Shown piece after piece: positions 29,263-40,689 of a stretch of 64,000 nucleotides of DNA. Numbering within the stretch: position 1 is the stretch's first letter; each line of letters opens with the position of its first letter. A model generated the notes under the pieces. It saw nothing but the letters and a program-made list of their open reading frames with translations. It did not search any database and was not told where the DNA came from. Origin of the DNA: Diplonema papillatum (taxonomy: Eukaryota > Euglenozoa > Diplonemea > Diplonemida > Diplonemidae); contig JAPJBO010000155.1 in assembly GCA_030068145.1 (NCBI GenBank), positions 62,001 to 126,000 of the forward strand, written 5' to 3'. Position numbers and translations under genes: made by a program.

Positions 29263-29950
29263 GCCGGCTGTTCGTAGCTCGTCACAGCCAGGACCACCCG
29301 TGTTACTACACGGTGGAGTCCGCCCCAGAAGCTGGAGATAGAGCTGGAGTAAAAAAAAGCGGATGCCACACCCGCTTTTCGGGTGTGGACTTTACACGCG
29401 TTCTTGATTGAAGCACACAAGGACGGCACATCTGTGTACAGATAACTAAGGCAAGCTCAGCGGTAACAGAAGTCTCGCGTAAAGCATAAGGGTAAAAGCT
29501 TGCTCGATACACGATCTTCAGTACCGATCCTCGGTGTGAAAGCATGGCCTAACCAGCTATTCGGGTGTGACTCTGGCACACCCTCTTTACATTCCAGCTT
29601 CTGTAGAGCAACGGCGGGACGAAAGGCAAAACGAACCTTTTTTGTCGCCGCTCGTCAGCGTTTTCGGCCGCTTCCCACGAGCTTCTACACACTTCTCTTC
29701 TCGGCATCCTTCCCGCAGGAGCTGACGGTCTGTTATTGGGGCAAGAGCCAGATTCGTGGGGGGCAGGCAAAGGGGATGGGGGGGATGAAGAAGGAGGCTA
29801 GTCGATGGAGAGGGCGCGAACCGCTGGGAATTATTTGGCTCTTCGCAGGTTTCTGTTTCGCTTCGTTGCTTAACTTCCGGTCTTTTTCTTAATTTGCGGT
29901 GGCGTGTCTTTTTGCAGAGCAGGTTCGCCGGTGGCCAGGCGCGATGTCGG

Positions 29951-29990
29951 AAAATACTCGAGGGGCTGCCTTCTGCTTACTTCGAAGGCC
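29951..29990 (+). repeat. Dispersed repeat R1 (left 40 bp only)
   Basis: It runs from aaaatactcgaggggctgcc to ttcgaagg, then breaks off. About 30 bp later comes gagcattgagttcttt, a short relative of retroelement target T2. Confidence 0.75.
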
Positions 29991-29999
29991 AATGAGAAT

Positions 30000-30730
30000 C
30001 CTTCGGTCCCTACTTAGGAGCATTGAGTTCTTTAAAGTGCAAGTGCCATCAAGGCGGGCGAGCACTGTTCACGGGCGTAGTGCTCCTTTTCTGACGTCGT
30101 TCGTCGGGAGAGTCAACGATGATGAGGATGCGGTCAAGCTGGTCATTTCCGAGTCAAGTTCTATTCCCGCTCGCTTTCGCGGCGCGGACTTTCCGGGCCG
30201 TTTTGGCTGTTTCCGGGTCGGCGATGGGGAAGAAGTCAGGCATTCCGTTTCGTGATCGAGCGTAGAGTTACTCGTGGCCTGCCGCGATCGCTTCGATCTT
30301 CGTGGTTTCGTCGGGGCTGCGAGCTTCGACTATCCAGCAGAGCAGGAAGGAAAGCTCTGCTTGACTCTAGCCTGACTTTCTGCAGTGACATGAGAAGTGT
30401 AATGAGCGCGAGGCTGCAACAATTCCCACTACTCTTGTTGTCGCTTTTCTACTCGAATGATAAGGAAAAAACAGCTGCTGCCTCGTGCAAAAATTCCTGA
30501 GTTCTTTTTCGAGAATTTGGCCAAACTTTCGGAGCTAGGGTCTGTCGGATCCGTTGCTTTTTCCATTTTTCAGCGACAAGCAAGACTCCGACGAAAGAGC
30601 ATCCGCGCCATAGGGCTGTCTCCTTGGTATCGTTACTGGGCAGAGGATAGCGAGATGGACCAGAAAGCCACATTGCGTGAGGGTGGGGGTGGGCGGGCGT
30701 TTTGAGGTCGGTATATATGCTAGTGAGGGG
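30000..30730. other. Spacer, no supported gene
   Basis: Open frames on both strands are short and unrecognised. Nothing convincing is seen apart from the short T2-like fragment at 30021-30036. Confidence 0.4.
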
Positions 30731-30732
30731 GA

Positions 30733-30885
30733 ATGCAAGAACGTGCTTGGAATGGATATGTGCTCAACACCGCACTGGTCCCGTCTGCGCCATGTTTCGG
30801 TCCTTTAAGCCACGGACACACAAGCCGGACCATCATCAGCGCGGAATCTGAGTGTCTGCAGACAGGACAGCGGTGTGAGTCTGGT
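30733..30885. repeat. KHGADG repeat, second copy outside genes
   Basis: It shares caagaacgtgcttggaatgg, gcaccgcact-type centre and ggtcctttaagccacgg with 29126-29262. On the minus strand it reads LKGPKHGADGTSAVLSTYP then FQARSC, very close to the coding copies. Its right part (around gcggaatctgagtgtctgca) is shared with 46438-46488. Confidence 0.75.
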
Positions 30886-31309
30886 TTGTCAGGCGGGTGT
30901 TGGAGGGATGCTAGTTGTAGAGGGAGGGGGGCGGCGAAGGAGGAGGCTAGTGAATCAATGAGAGGCGCGAATGACGTGTTTCGCAGATCTTCTGCAATCC
31001 CGTCTTTCAAGACTTAAGTGACGCATCGACTGCGTGTTTTTAAGGATTCCTTTTTCTGGAGATCTCGGGGCACAGTTGTGTACTAACTGGTAATGCAGCT
31101 TTTCAACACCATCGCAAGTTCGCTCATCGTGAACGGTGATCCTCTTCCGAATGGCTTTGACGAAAAACCTGCATTCGAACCTAATATTCAACTGAGCCGA
31201 AGTGTCGGGCTTGGCGGAACGGCTTTGCCTTGCTTTGTTGCATCATGCTTCTTAGAGAACTGCCCCGTGTCGGCCTGACTCTGTGCTGTCGGTACTCAGA
31301 AGTAGTAGC

Positions 31310-31373
31310 TGGCATAGTGCGTTGCTCAGGGTAGTCGAAGGCCTGACAATCATACTAATGCAACAAATTTTAC
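31310..31373 (-). repeat. Retroelement target repeat without an insertion, inverted
   Basis: On the minus strand it reads AATTTGTTGCATTAGTATG directly into tgtcaggccttcgactac and ctgagcaacgcactatg, the flank found right of the family 1 retroelements. It is an empty-site copy far from that array. Confidence 0.7.
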
Positions 31374-31469
31374 AGTAGTTGGCAGCCTACCACATACATG
31401 GAAGTTCCTGATTAACAGCGGCAGGTAGTTCGATGCAGTTCCGGGAGAAAGGGATGGACGGTTTCCCTT

Positions 31470-31765
31470 TCTCAAGAAGGTTGAAGTATGGCTAAACATA
31501 ATACAGTGGTGTCACCTGAGGGGTGTAATCCCAGGCCGCCCACGTGAAAAAAGCCGTTGTAGTTGGTCATCATAAATAGGAAACAATGTAGAAGGAAGTA
31601 CGGGGCGACCGGTCCTGTCTCAGAGTGTAGGTTCACTTAGAGATCCGGGGTTTCATAGTCTCCGGTGACCATTGTTGTAAGAATTCCTTTAAGGTATCGT
31701 ACTAGTGTGCGTGTCGTATCTGCGGTAGTGGCAGTACGTGTGCTTGTGCGTGTGTCTTTGTTGCC
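31470..31765 (+). repeat. Mosaic of two dispersed repeats
   Basis: 31480-31555 shares cagtggtgtcacctgagggg and ggccgcccacgtga with 21655-21710. 31625-31765 is shared with 25440-25585. Joining different repeats side by side is typical of this part of the window. Confidence 0.65.
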
Positions 31766-31851
31766 TTTTAGGAGGTTCCGACTCCGCAAACGTGGGCAGC
31801 CCAAGAGGTCAAGTCGACTCACACCAACTATTCCCTGCATACTTTGAAAAA

Positions 31852-32219
31852 CCGAGAGCGACGACGCCACGCACTTCGAAAAGCGCAACGTTCGTTTCTA
31901 CCCGCAAACCTCACTGAGCTATCCTACACTCTTCTCTACTTAGAGCCATGGTGCGAACAATGGACCGGTACGGTTTACAGGGCAACTCCTGCTCAACTTG
32001 TAAGACGTGGGGAGCCCAAGAACACTCACCTATCCTGGCGAGAACTAGGTGTCGGTCACAAATTGTTTCGAACCTGACTCGCCTAAGCGAGCAATTAAAG
32101 TGTACACGAAAGAAGCCGTGCATGCCCCCCCAAACCCACCCAGTACGTATTAGCTTTAAAAGAACCCATTCGACGAAGGTCACCCGGAGACTCTAAAATC
32201 CCGAATTCTCAAGCGAACT
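31852..32219 (+). repeat. Dispersed repeat R2, copy 2
   Basis: Same span as 28186-28563, but without R1 on its left. R3 follows directly at 32227. Confidence 0.8.
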
Positions 32220-32226
32220 ATAACTC

Positions 32227-32395
32227 TAAAAACCGTACACCGCGAGAGTAGGAGAAAGTAGAGTTTCGTTGACCGCACTACCCTGAGCCCTAATCCTGGA
32301 CGTGGTTTCAGGTGGCAAATTTGGCAAATGACCATGATCAGAAGGTCTACTTGGGCGGTTCAGTTTCCTCACACATTGCATGTGGCTAAGAATAA
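32227..32395. repeat. Dispersed repeat R3, copy 2
   Basis: It matches 7075-7255 from aaaaccgtacaccgcgagag to cacattgcatgtggctaa. Confidence 0.75.
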
Positions 32396-32656
32396 AAATA
32401 CAAGAGAGACAGAGAGAGTTCGTTTCTGCAAGACAACTTGTTATTGTTGCGGAGAGAGCTCTCGATACTCCCCCCTTCACTTGTTATTGGGTTTCACATC
32501 GCACACAACACGTGAAACCCCTTGATACTTGATACTTCGATTACCAGTTCAAGTCGCGCTTCAAAAGTACCATAAAAAGCGTTTTTTATTATTTTGCTCA
32601 TTATCATACAGTGCGGAGAGGACGGTTTTGATGGCGACAGAGTGTAGCGTCGACTA

Positions 32657-32820
32657 AAGGGGCGGGGGGGGGGTCGAATAATAACAGTTATTTGACACAA
32701 GTCTGGTCTAAAGCACTTCCACTACTGGATCCTGCAACTGTTCGGCTACCGGAACTATTTTCATTATTCGACAAATCGAATAATAACACAGGTGTTATTA
32801 TTCGACCCCCCCCCCCCCTT
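32657..32820. mobile_element. 164-bp MITE-like element, copy 2, TA target duplication
   Basis: Same terminal repeats as 3237-3396 and flanked by TA at 32655-32656 and 32821-32822. The G and C runs at the ends are longer (9-14). The centre shares tcctgc(a/t)actgttcggctacc. Confidence 0.7.
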
Positions 32821-32839
32821 TACTAAACACACGCACCAC

Positions 32840-32875
32840 GTACTTGTCATACGTATGACAAGTACATATGGGTCG
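32840..32875. repeat. TGACAAGTAC palindrome, isolated copy
   Basis: gtacttgtcat-acgt-atgacaagtac, the same palindromic unit as the array at 33497-33635. Confidence 0.8.
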
Positions 32876-32879
32876 ATGC

Positions 32880-33490
32880 CAAACCCCCCCCCCCCCCTTT
32901 GCACTTATTCAGCTCAAAAAAATTCTAAGTCCAACCCGGGTATTTCTGGGCCCAGGATCACCCCAAAAACAAGAGTAAGCGCGTGGTTCGTGGTACCTTG
33001 CGAGATGCAGAGCACCGGGCGCGGAAAACCTGGGGGTAGGTTTTCAGTGGGAACGGCGGGAATCGATTCCCTGGTTGGTGAAATTTCTTCGCTGGTCCAC
33101 GACACGGCACGTTTTCGACAAAATTTTGCTCGCTTTCAGCTCCGATGAAGAGATCCGTGAGAGATAGGCCCGGGGACCAATAGTGTGGGCCTGAACAAGA
33201 TGCAGAGCACCAGGCTATCTGTAGTCCATCCGTGATAACTTCTGAGTGCTATTTCCTACCAGATGGGCCCCGTGCCATGCATAGGAGCTCACAAACCCAC
33301 ACAGATGGGGGGTATGGTACCCCCACCCCTCTCCGCTCCGGGTAACCATGCGCGCACCAAATTAGCCTCGGAGACTCCTGTTTTTACGTGCAGATTCCTC
33401 ATTGCCAGCCCCCAAGACTCCTGCCTGTTCACCGCACTAGCCACTGTCTGTCCGGTGTGCTAATAAGGGGGTTTGGGACACATTTGGGGG
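32880..33490. other. Spacer, no supported gene
   Basis: It begins with a C run (32884-32898). I see no coding region or recognised repeat otherwise. Confidence 0.4.
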
Positions 33491-33496
33491 CTATTA

Positions 33497-33635
33497 TGAC
33501 AAGTACATGTACTTGTCATATTATGACAAGTACTATGACAAGCATGTACTTGTCATATGACAAGTACATACTTGTCATATGACAAGTATTTACTTGTCAT
33601 ATGACAAGTACCTACTCGTCATATGACAAGTTTTG
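33497..33635. repeat. Palindromic satellite (ATGACAAGTAC units)
   Basis: About ten copies of atgacaagta and its complement tacttgtcat alternate, so neighbouring units form perfect hairpins such as acttgtcatatgacaagt. The spacing is irregular. This is not CRISPR: the spacers are 0-6 bp and eukaryotic context is clear. Confidence 0.85.
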
Positions 33636-34159
33636 TGAAGGAATTACTCTACTCTCGCATACAATTGGCTGAGAAAAGTATGGTATACAACCCAATACTC
33701 GCAAACGGTATTAATTCGAGCGACAACTGACGGATCAAGCTCTGTGACAGAAGAAACAAAGACGGAAACCTCTCCCAGTCCAGTACGTGGTGCGTGAACA
33801 CAAAATGGTAAACATTTGTAGCCTGGTGAGTTCCTCCTTGAAATGCGTGCCGGCGGCATTTCTCGTGATTTCTACATACGTTTCCGTCTTGCGTTGGTGG
33901 GGAGTCATTTGCAAGCAAATGAGTACCACACTATGCCAGCCTTTCGCTACGTGACTCCAGAAGGGTCACTTTTTCCGCGTTTGCGCCGACAGGCAGGCCG
34001 AGATACAGAGGACGTGAGTAGCCGGGAAGAGATTGATACATGTTTCTGGCACCCAAAAGTGGCACTTTGGTGCAACACACACACAAGGTCTCCGCGAAGG
34101 GGGGTCGTTGTTATTGGTGCTGGTTTCGAGGGATAAGGACATGGCAAGAAATCTTTTTG

Positions 34160-34345
34160 GTGGTGGCCTCCGCTGGTCTGGTAGTCTGTGCTACCTCCGT
34201 TCTTTTACACTCGTCCTCTTCTCTACTCTCTTCTCTTACGTACTCTTTCACTCTACTTCTCTCTTTGGCTAGCTAAAAAAAGAGAGAGAGAGAGAGACGA
34301 GTTAGAGTGCAGGGACCATCTCTCCGGGGAGTTTCCGGTCTCCTC
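34160..34345 (+). repeat. Dispersed repeat R7 plus (AG)n block
   Basis: 34165-34278 (ggcctccgctggtctgg, tactctttcactct, tttggctagctaaaaaa) matches 47165-47277. The following (AG)n and gagttagagtgcagggacca block matches 16060-16105 and, diverged, 41040-41095. Confidence 0.75.
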
Positions 34346-34361
34346 ACTTCTCTTCGCACTG

Positions 34362-34667
34362 CTACGGCGGGCGTAAGTCGCTCCGGAGGCGCGCTGCAGG
34401 TTGCGGCTCTGCTACAGTGAGTGGCGGCACCGGAGTTGGTGCTGCAGCGGGCGCTCTGGCCGGCGGGCGAGCTCGTCTCGCGGGGGATCGCCGCCTTGTA
34501 ACGCTGCGGGCCCTCTTCTTCCTCGCGACTGCGCGGCCTACGGCGGCGGCTAACACCTTGATGGGAAACTTCAGCTTCCATTGAGCGAAGGCTACGTCCT
34601 GAGGGTACACGGGTTTGGCGTCATTCCAGCTGTCTTTGGAGCAAACTGCTACTATGCCGTTTAACAT
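34362..34667 (-). CDS. Hypothetical basic 101-residue protein
   Basis: It runs from ATG 34667 (MLNGIVAVCSKDSWND) to TAG at 34362. The first ~45 residues look like a folded segment (DVAFAQWKLKFPIKVLAAAV). The rest is Arg/Pro/Ala-rich (RKKRARSVTRRRSPARRAR). I do not recognise it. It may be a small gene, the last exon of a gene, or chance; GC content is higher than in the flanking repeats. R7-type sequence lies on both sides. Confidence 0.3.
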   Translation of the reverse strand: MLNGIVAVCSKDSWNDAKPVYPQDVAFAQWKLKFPIKVLAAAVGRAVARKKRARSVTRRRSPARRARPPARAPAAAPTPVPPLTVAEPQPAARLRSDLRPP

Positions 34668-34952
34668 CGCCTCTGTCCTCCGTCCAGCCGCAAAACGTGG
34701 ACGGTGTGTGAATCCCGGCTCCAAAAAAGACTCCTGCGACCGACACCACGAACACATTCGCAATGAATGCGGCGCGAAGGGGGGTTATTCCAATTTGCGG
34801 TCGTATTGCGACCAGCAAATCGTTTCGTTGGTAACACTTTATGGGAAAGAGGGCGCGTGCTATGGGGGGAAGGTTGGCTTTGCGAGCACGGGGACCCTCA
34901 CAAAACCGCCCCTTCCGATCTCCTCCCCGCGGCACGTTCACAATATTTTGCT

Positions 34953-35152
34953 GTATAAGCACCTGCTTTGTAGGAAATGCTTGAGGAGAGATCAAAGGAG
35001 GTAAATGTGCAGTAGCCCACACGAAACACAGGTAAATCTGGGTTTAGTGGCGGGCGTAAGCGTTCAACAAAAAAGACCCGCTTTGTAGTTGTATTGTTTT
35101 CTCCCCCTCTAGCCTCCTTCGAAATGAGCACAAGGCAGTCTCTCGAGTATTT
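34953..35152 (-). repeat. Dispersed repeat R1 (inverted, ~20-bp internal deletion)
   Basis: It reads gtataagcacctgctttgta to tctcgagtattt on the plus strand. The gactgccagttgcga part is missing after gcttgaggag. Confidence 0.9.
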
Positions 35153-35399
35153 CGTGGGCAAGAATGATAATCCTATTGTACAATTGAGCCGGTCCATCCC
35201 ACCGTGATAGGCCGAAGAATACAACACCGAGCAATTCGATGCAGCTCTAGGGGATACCTGGTAGACGTGGTGGACCGTGATTCACTGTCATAAACAGCGG
35301 CAGGCACTTCGACGCAGTTTCAAGAGATAGGGACGGACCGGCTCAACATTTCGCTGAGGGGGGCGGGCGACTCCGTTTTCGAGGGCTAGAATCTCACAT

Positions 35400-36365
35400 G
35401 AGGGCATGATGTCGTGTGCAACGGTGCTCCGGCCTGGCGCGCCAGCGGGCCGCGAAAGTGTTGGGCGAGACCCACGAATCCCACGAAGAAGCTGTGGCCA
35501 GAGTCTTGATACGCCCGCGTCCCCCCTCCCCCTCGGAAGTGTGTGGGGCAGGCTGTCGTGTGCGACGCTGCAACGGTCTGGCGCGCCAGGGGCCGTGAAG
35601 GTGTTGGCGAGAGAGCGCGACAGCTGGGGGGCTGGTGCGCACCGGTGCAATGGGCTGACCAGGGATCTCACGAAGAAGCTGCGGCCAGAGTCTTGATACG
35701 CACGTGTCCCTCCTCCCCCTCGAAGTGTGGGGCATGCTGTCGTGTGCAACGGCTCCGGCCTGGCGCGCCAGCGGGCCGCGAAAGTGTTGGGCGAGAGAGC
35801 GTGACAGCGGGGGGCGCTGGTGCGCACCGGTGCAATGGGCTGACCAGGGATCTCACGAAGAAGCTGTGACCAGCTTGATACGCACGTGTCCCTCCTCCCC
35901 CTCGAAGCGTGGGGCATGCTGTCGGGTGCGACGGTGCTCCGGCCTGGCGCGCCAGCGGGCCGCGAAAGTGTTGGGCGAGAGAACGTGACAGCTGGGGGGC
36001 GCTTGAGCGCACAGGTGCAATGGGCTGACCCAGAGATCCCACGAAGAAGCTGTGGCCAGAGTCTTGATTCGCACGCGTCCCCCCTCCCCCTCGAAGTGTG
36101 GGGCATGCTGTCGTGTGCAACGGCTCCGGCCTGGCGCGCCAGCGGGCCGCGAAAGTGTTGGGCGAGAGAGCGTGACAGCTGGGGGGCGCTGGTGCGCACA
36201 GGTGCAATGGACTGACCCAGGGATCCCACGAAGAAGCTGTGGCCAGAGTCTTGATTCGCACGCGCCCCCTCCCCCTCGAAGTGTGGGGCGTGCTGTCGTG
36301 TGCGACGCTGCTATGGCCTGGCGCTCCCAGGGGCCGCGAAAGTGTTGGTGAAAGAGCGTGACAGC
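35400..36365. repeat. ~183-bp tandem satellite, about five units
   Basis: The string gctgtcgtgtgc(a/g)acg recurs at about 35549, 35731, 35915, 36106 and 36289 (spacing 182, 184, 191, 183), with a partial unit at 35407. Units contain gcgcgccagcgggccgcgaa and ccacgaagaagctgtg. As the period is near 61 codons, long open frames appear on both strands; the frame drifts between units with no family match, so none is called as a gene. Confidence 0.85.
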
Positions 36366-36429
36366 GGTCCCCCTCCCTCCCCTTTACAGGAAGCCTGTAG
36401 AGAGAGAGGAGAAAGAGACGGAGGTCTCG

Positions 36430-36790
36430 TTCGGACCTTACTCTTCGGCAGCTGGAGAGGCATCGCCAGGGTCCGATGGCAGGGGGCAGGTGGGGTCGTA
36501 CGGGACGGACTGCTGCTCACTGTCGGATGATTTCGCGAAGTCCGCATCGGGTAGCTCCGGTTTGCCGCAGTGCCCGGACAAAGCTGGGAGAAACCCAGTC
36601 GACGAGCAGATGCATGACCACCACTCGCAGGTAGACAACAAGCTATCGCTGGTCAGTGCTCGCAAGAAGGTGGCGTGCGAGACGACGGCGACGCGTTTGC
36701 CGCTTCCCGGAGGACTTGGTGGATAATTGCCACCTGGTGCTACAGGGGTTGGGTATCGCATCCTCGGTGGAGCATCGTCAAAGGCATCGT
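36430..36790 (-). pseudogene. Partial copy of histidine phosphatase last exon, outer
   Basis: It repeats the 3' half of exon 3 starting at GKRVAVVSHATFLRAL and running through the CSSTGFLPALSGHCGKPELPD region. Upstream of GKR the sequence is unrelated to the gene. Lacking the RHG half, it cannot make an enzyme. The string gcaagaagg marks the repeat at 36662, 37161 and 37670 (period ~499-509). Confidence 0.75.
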
Positions 36791-36861
36791 GAGCTAGCGT
36801 AAAAAGGAGCTGTTGCCAACTGGGGTAGGTGGTGTGTCAAGAGGGAGTTGGTGAAGCGCCG

Positions 36862-37300
36862 TCAGCTGGTGTCTAGAGGAGTCGGCGGCACATCGTCAGC
36901 TGCTGGCGGGGATTCATCGTCTGCCGCTGGCGAAGCATCGTCCGCAGCCGGTGAGGCATCGTCAGCGTCCAATGGCAGGGGGCGGGTATGGTGGTCGTAC
37001 GGGACGGACTGCTGCTCACTGTCGGATGAGTTCGCGGAGTCCTCATCTGGTAGCTCCGGCTTACCGCAGTGCCCGGACAAAGCTGGGAGGAACCCAGTCG
37101 ACGAGCAGATGTATGACCGCCACTCGCAGGTAGACAATAAGCTATCGCTGGTCAGTGCTCGCAAGAAGGTGGCGTGCGAGACGACGGCGACGCGTTTGCC
37201 GCTTCCCGGAGGACTTGGTGGATAATTGCCACCTGGTGCTACAGGGGTTGGGTATCGCATCCTCGGTGGAGCATCGTCAAAGGCATCGTGAGCTGGCGTA
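36862..37300 (-). pseudogene. Partial copy of histidine phosphatase last exon, inner
   Basis: As the outer copy, but closer to the intact exon: it retains the ADDASPAADD acidic repeats and the PPTPLDTS end with the stop. It is a ~500-bp tandem duplication of the gene's 3' end. Confidence 0.8.
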
Positions 37301-37370
37301 AAAAGGAGCTGTTGCCAACTGGGGCTAAGGGGGGTAGGTGCTGTGTCAAGAGGGAGTTGGTGAAGCGTCG

Positions 37371-40067
37371 TCAGCTGGTGTCTAGAGGAGTCGGCGGCAC
37401 ATCGTCAGCTGCTGGCGGGGATTCATCGTCTGCCGCTGGCGAAGCATCGTCCGCAGCCGGTGAGGCATCGTCAGCGTCCAATGGCAGGGGGCGGGTATGG
37501 TGGTCGTACGGGACGGACTGCTGCTCACTGTCGGATGAGTTCGCGGAGTCCGCGTCTGGTAGCTCCGGCTTACCGCAGTGCCCGGACAAAGCTGGGAGGA
37601 ACCCAGTCGACGAGCAGATGTATGACCGCCACTCGCAGGTAGACAATAAGCTATCGCTGGTCAGTGCTCGCAAGAAGGTGGCGTGCGAGACGACGGCGAC
37701 GCGTTTGCCCGCTTCCCGGGCCAGCAGGAACCTGCGGAACTTGTCCGCTCTGCTTTCGAGACACGCCTGCGTCTCGCTGAATCCCACCCACCAGCGCTCC
37801 CCGTCCCGGATGTAGTCGTAGTTGATGCCGACGTCCCATTTTTCGCGCTCCATCTCCTGGTTCACAGCGACAATCAGCTCACTCTTCGGCCGCCCGGCGT
37901 TGCTGCCTTCGAACATGATGCGCGTCTCGCAGCAGCTGTGGGTATGTTCTCGTATTCGTTCGACGCCAGTGCGCGCTAAATGGATATGGATGTGTAGTCT
38001 ACTGTAGAACGGCGGCCTGCTGAGGTATAGGTGTGGCACTTTCGGCCCCCTTTCTCCACTCCTCCCCCGGTGGCGTGCATGGTAGGGGTGTTTCCAGCGG
38101 AAGCCTTCATCCCTGTTCTCACCGTCTCTTATTTTGTACGCTGCTTCTTCCCGTGCAGTTCTGGTTGCGGCCTGCCATCGCGCAACCGAGGTAGCGGAGG
38201 CTTCTTGCGCTGGGTTTTTTTAGTGGGCTCGTTTAGCTTTCTCAGGTGCAGCCGTTGTCCCCAAAATGTTCTCTTCCGTAGATCAATATACATAAAAAAG
38301 TAAAGGCGTATCGACCGGAGCTCTGCTTACATTGTCCGACTTTATTCTCCATGTCATCTGCGAAGTGAAAGCATGAACGAAGTGAGTAAGTACTAGCCAG
38401 TGGTTTTAAGTACTATGCTTCCAGACGGCGCCGTGCTTTTCACTACCACCGAGCACCTCTGATCAGAGGGTGCGCAGGTGGCAGGCTTCTTCTTGGCCTT
38501 TCGGACCGCGCATTGCTGACGACGAGGCGAGGGAAGGAGGGGTGCCATGTTGCATGCAGCAGCAAATACACAGCCCGGCCCAAAGAAACCTCAATTTACC
38601 CCCTTGGGCTTGGAAACACTTCACGCAAACCGGAATACCCTCCCCTGCTTTTTTCGCAATCACAATTAGTGGTCAACTCGAAAGAGAACGCTGGCAGCGT
38701 GTTTGGGAGGAGATTAGCCTGACGATCATGTTCACTAACAGGCGAACTTCCCCCGGCAAGTACAAACAAACATCGCGCCTATTATTTTGGCTCTTTCTCT
38801 CTCGTATAGGAAGGGGAAGAGCATACTCAGGATGAAGAATGAGCTGCAACCCTTTTCGCCGTCCGAATATTTGGAGAGCTGTCTCGACAGTGCGCATCAT
38901 AGGGCTGTGTATGTGTTGTGATTGCAGTTGAAATTGGAGTGGACGGCCCGGAAGCACCCAATGACGAACAAGGAAGGTGAGTTGCAATAGAGCATCTACT
39001 CGGGTCAGGCAAATCTTGTGCCCGGCAGCTGCGTTTAATGGTGAATTCTAATAGCCCGGGCCCCGAATAATTGCTTTCATCATGATCCAAGACAGAGAGC
39101 GAGACAAGAGGATAAATACAAGTGGGAAAACGATGAACCGGCACGCACAAACAACCCAGGTTTGTCTCCAGCTTCACAGCCGAGGCTGGGCCCCCGCTGT
39201 GCACCCCTCTCCCACTTGAAACGGGGCGGACCTCACGTACACGACGTCGAAATCCACGTCTGCCAAAGCTTCCGCGGCACATTGAGCTTGCTTGATGCCG
39301 AGGGAGGTGAGGGAAGGGTCGTAGATGTTGCAAGCCTTCAGCGTGCCGCGCAGGAGCCGTTTGCCGTGTGTCATCACCCGCATGACCCGGACCGCCATGA
39401 GGTCCGAAACCAGCGAGCGGCCGGCAGTGACGAGGCTGTTGGTGTTGACGTTGTGGTAGCCTTGCCCGTGGCGGATGAGGGTGATAGTGAGGGGCTCGAC
39501 GAGTTGCAGGTCACGGGGCGTCCGTGGGGTGGACGAAGAGTGGCTGTCGGGCGTGGAGAACGGGTCCATGTTCTGCGCGCCGAGCTCTGCCGTGGGGATG
39601 GATGGTGCGTGATGGTGAGGTGGAGAGGGTTCGAATGCGGACGACCGAGAAGAAGCAGACGGGCATCTCGATGCATCTGGACCGTCGCTCGCGTCTTGGT
39701 CCTCCGGCGCGGGGCGCACGAGGTGGTGTTGCTTGTTGGTTCCGCCTGCCGCTTTTCCGGCGGAAGGCGACCCCTGCCGAGCAGCTTCGGTGGATCCCTC
39801 CGCGAACATGACGGGGAAGCCTACCAGCGAAGCGAACGCGGCCGAAAGCCAGCTGCCCGTCGAATCGTCGTCGCACGCACGCCTACCCGCCAGGGGCGGC
39901 GCGCCGTCCAGCTTGGCCGCTGGCGCGTCGTCGTCGTCGTCGTCGGCTGGCTGCTCGGTTTCGTCATCCTTGTTCGACACGGCTTGCGCATCGACACTCT
40001 GCCTCCGCGGCGCCTGGTCCACGTCGAAACTAAAATGGTCTTCGTTCGGCAGCTCCCGGCCCCACAT
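37371..40067 (-). CDS. Histidine phosphatase (phosphoglycerate mutase-like) family protein, 3 exons
   Basis: Exons are 40067-39232, 38904-38827 and 37935-37371, total 1479 nt, 492 residues. Both joins are GT-AG and restore family motifs: VVYV-S-PMMRTVETA at the first and ILHP-D-CCETRIMFEGSNAGR at the second. The catalytic RHG motif (LIRHGQGYHN, about residue 198) supplies the phosphohistidine; VVSHATFLRAL carries the second active-site His. Members dephosphorylate small molecules or proteins; the substrate cannot be told here. The N-terminal ~185 residues are low-complexity (poly-Asp, His/Pro), and the C-terminus is acidic with ADDASPAADD-type repeats. ATG 40067 is the first in-frame ATG; an in-frame extension upstream lacks one. 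The 3' end is partially duplicated twice downstream. Confidence 0.85.
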
Positions 40068-40204
40068 TAGCGGGACCACGGAGCGAGTGCGCGCGTGTGC
40101 GTGGCCGCACGACAAGTTTTCGTGTGGGCTCGTGTGTACGTGTCAGGCGTGTTGGCTTCCGAGGGTAAACGTTCGCTGCGCTTGTGTAAAAGTCTTCTTT
40201 GTCA

Positions 40205-40237
40205 ACCGGCTCGCCTTTTTTTTTTTTTTTTTGAGTG
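40205..40237. repeat. Poly(T) tract upstream of the phosphatase
   Basis: About 17 T at 40217-40233. On the minus strand it is poly(A) upstream of the ATG. Confidence 0.7.
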
Positions 40238-40304
40238 ATTTGTTTCTTCCTGCGGAAAGTCAGGGGTGGGCCCGGAAAGTATCAGCTTGAGAGGTTGTTT
40301 AGAA

Positions 40305-40682
40305 AGAGTTGCCCTGTAAACCGTACCGGTCCATTGTCCGCACCATGGCTCGAAGTAGAGGCTGTGTTATGTGTAGAATAGCTCAGAGAGGTTTGCGGGT
40401 GTGTGTTAACGAACGTTGCGCTTTTCGATGTGCGTGGCGTCGTCGCTCTCGGTAGTAAATCTTTTTTGTATAAGCACCTGCTTTGTAGGATATGCTTGAG
40501 GAGACTGCCAGTTGCGATAGATCAAAGGAGGTAAATGTGCTGTAACCCACACGAAACACAGGTAAATCTGGGTTTAGTGGCGGGCGTAGCGTTCAACAAA
40601 AAAGACCCACTTTGTAGTTGTATTGTTTTCTCCCCCTAGCCTCCTTCGAAAATGAGCACAAGGCAGTCCCTCGAGTATTTTT
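40305..40682 (-). repeat. R1-R2 composite repeat, inverted
   Basis: 40305-40458 is the left ~150 bp of R2 and 40461-40682 a full R1, in the same order and linkage as 27952-28563 but on the other strand. This supports R1+R2 as one ~600-bp element that is often broken. Confidence 0.85.
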
Positions 40683-40689
40683 GTGTCTA

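Noticed and set aside
33497..33635. CRISPR-like array
   Set aside because: Units are palindromic 10-mers with almost no spacers, in a eukaryotic genome; no cas genes are present.
35288..36229. 313-codon minus-strand frame in the 183-bp satellite
   Set aside because: It arises because the repeat period is close to a multiple of three; units drift in frame and there is no domain or start context.
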